Assembly: GCA_019022495.1 (NCBI GenBank)
Contig: JAFEKR010000003.1
Span: 2,046,001-2,110,000, forward strand
From: Epichloe hybrida
Taxonomy: Eukaryota > Ascomycota > Sordariomycetes > Hypocreales > Clavicipitaceae
Reading direction: 5' to 3'
Length of the DNA: 64,000 nt
The position numbers and the translations under genes were made by a program. The notes under the pieces were generated by a model. The model was not told where the DNA came from and searched no databases. It was given only the letters and a program-made list of their open reading frames with translations. This document shows positions 62,320 through 64,000 of this stretch, piece by piece. Every line of letters begins with the position of its first letter. The first letter of the stretch is position 1.

Positions 62320-62460
62320 TTTAATAGCTTATAATACTCTATAATAGCTTATAATAGCTTATAATAGCTTATAATAGCTTATAATAGCTTATAATAGCTT
62401 ATAATAGCTTATAATAGCTTATAATAGCTTATAATAGCTTATAATAGCTTATAATACATT
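62320..62460. repeat. 10-bp satellite (ATAATAGCTT)n in hAT copy 2, about 12 units
   Basis: This is the reverse complement of the array in copy 1, with fewer units; seen directly. Confidence 0.95.
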
Positions 62461-62904
62461 ATAAATTATGATACATTATAATAGGTTCTAATAGCTTATA
62501 TATATATTACTTATATTGCTTATATAACTCAAAATATTATTAGTGTTAAAGTTTAATTAAAATTAAATAGTAAATAAATAACTTATATATAAATATAAGT
62601 ATAAGGAAATTACTATAAGAAAAGCTATACTTTTTAATTACTTAGTATTTTAAGGTTTTTAAAAATATTAATAAAATAAAATACTTTTCTTTTTTATGTT
62701 TTTTTAAAATAATAATAATAGTAATAATAATAATAGTAATAATAATAATAGTAATAATAATAATAATAGTAATAATAATAGTAATAGTAATAGTAATAGT
62801 AATAGTAAAAATACTGTAAAATATAGGAAAACATTTGTAAATATAAAAAAATTTATTAAGGGAAAACTAGACTAAACTAGGAAAAAACCCTTATAATAAC
62901 TTAC

Positions 62905-64000
62905 TTAAAGATCTGAATTAGAATAAATATCATCTTTAGAGAAAGATTTAATATTAGGTAAATCATTAGATTTACCTAAGTTAAAATCTTCCTTTAAAGA
63001 AGATATAGACTCTTTAGAATCAGAGCTATAATACTTATAAAGCTCTAAGTATTGCTTAGTAATAATATTTCCTTCCTTTTCCTAATTCTTTAATAAGATT
63101 AATTCCTTTAAAGTAAAATTCTTTAAAGAAGTTTGTCTCTTTATAAGAATATTACCTCTAGTATTAAAAGTGCTTTCTATAGCACTAGAGGTAGTAGGAA
63201 TAGCTAGGTATTTCCTAGTAATAATACTTAAAATAAGGAAAGATTTAGTATTATCTTCCCACTATTTAAAGATATCCTCCTATAATAATATTAATATATT
63301 AATAAGATTATTAATATAAGAAAGGGATTTACTTACCTTATCTTCTTAAATATCTAGCTTAGTATAAGTAAAAATCTCATTTTTTTCTATTCTTTTAAAT
63401 AGACTTTTCCCTCTTATTAGGAAATAAACCTTTATAAAGGTTAGTTTTAGGCTTAGGCCTAGGATTTTTAAAAGTCCTAGGTTAACTAGGCCCTGCAAGA
63501 TTAACTATAAATTAGGTATTTGCGTGTTAATCTTGCTTGCTAATATTAATATTAGCTTAGTTCTCTTTATAAAGAGGTAAAATCCTAATAATATTATATA
63601 TTAGTATATTAAAACTATGATTAAGAAAGGATTATTATATAATACTTACAAATTATAATCCTTTTTAAGGTTTTTTATTAACCTTTCTAAGGTTTAATCT
63701 CCTAGCTTTAGCTTCTCCTTTATAGTAAGAAGGTTAAGCTAAGGGTCTAATAATATAGCATATAGATAAGGCTAATATAAGAAGTAATTATTTCCTATAT
63801 CTTTAGGAAAATAATTAGCTAGCTTATTTAAGCTAATATTTATAGATGCTATAAAGGCCTTGCCTTAAGGGCTATAAGCTTCCTATTATAAGTTAATATA
63901 TAAAGGATATAATACAAGAAAGTAATATATATACCTAGTAAAGATAAGCCTTTTAGTTCTCTTTTATATTATTAAGATATTTATATATCCTAATAATGAA
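62905..64000 (-). pseudogene. hAT transposase remnant, C-terminal part, inverted copy
   Basis: On the minus strand it has the same stop-proximal sequence as copy 1 (SNSDL then TAA at 62,907-62,905) and the dimerisation block YLAIPTTSSAIEST. Stops at Gln positions are the same ones as in copy 1 over the stretch I compared, so the mutations probably predate their separation or arose together. It is cut by the window edge. Confidence 0.85.

Larger units (their letters stand above)
62170..64000 (-). mobile_element. Second hAT copy, inverted, continues past right edge
   Basis: It starts with the terminal CAGAGCATTGCAATAC and is the reverse complement of copy 1 from 60,755 back to at least 58,751, where the window ends. 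The bases just outside (62,162-62,169, CTTAGGAT) should be its target duplication; the partner copy lies outside the window. The distance from terminus to the transposase stop is 735 bases here against 909 in copy 1, mostly because the 10-base array is shorter. Confidence 0.93.

Overview
The window is nuclear DNA of a filamentous ascomycete (Pezizomycotina). Genes are compact and GC-balanced with short GT-AG introns. Between them lie sharply bounded AT-rich blocks whose coding remnants are full of TAA/TAG codons where the protein families expect CAA/CAG, the signature of repeat-induced point mutation (RIP). The gene set (Zn2Cys6 regulator, PBN1, Hsp104, STE11 MAPKKK, mL67, TM9SF protein) is typical of Sordariomycetes. 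I lean towards Hypocreales, but nothing here proves it.

Layout. 1-20,600 is gene-rich: a caspase-like protein cut by the left edge, PBN1 (GPI mannosyltransferase subunit), a Zn2Cys6 regulator with an apparent frameshift, HSP104, mitochondrial ribosomal protein mL67/MHR1, a sulfotransferase-like P-loop protein, a dynamin-family GTPase and prephenate dehydratase. 20,627-31,752 is an 11.1-kb RIP-destroyed LTR retrotransposon on the minus strand, with two 160-bp LTRs and a 4-bp target duplication. 31,753-48,260 is host DNA again: a long non-coding stretch, the STE11-type MAPKKK, a broken gamma-glutamylcyclotransferase-like gene, a small secreted protein, a TM9SF/EMP70 protein, a BTB/POZ protein, and a sulfatase-fold gene that loses its N-terminus exactly where AT-rich DNA begins. 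48,262-64,000 is a nest of dead transposons: a 5'-truncated Copia element ending in a 391-bp LTR, a 10-bp satellite, a foldback element, and a gag fragment split by a 5.7-kb hAT element with a perfect 8-bp target duplication. A second hAT copy in opposite orientation runs off the right edge.

How the parts relate. The host genes are unrelated housekeeping or regulatory genes on both strands; no biosynthetic cluster or operon-like arrangement is visible. The most informative region is the right-hand 12 kb. There the insertion order can be read (LTR element first, hAT second), two hAT copies form an inverted repeat with arms of at least 1.8-2.0 kb, and the subterminal 10-bp tandem array differs in length between copies. 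Exon boundaries were placed by eye from splice motifs, reading-frame continuity and family conservation; none has been checked by computation or transcript data.
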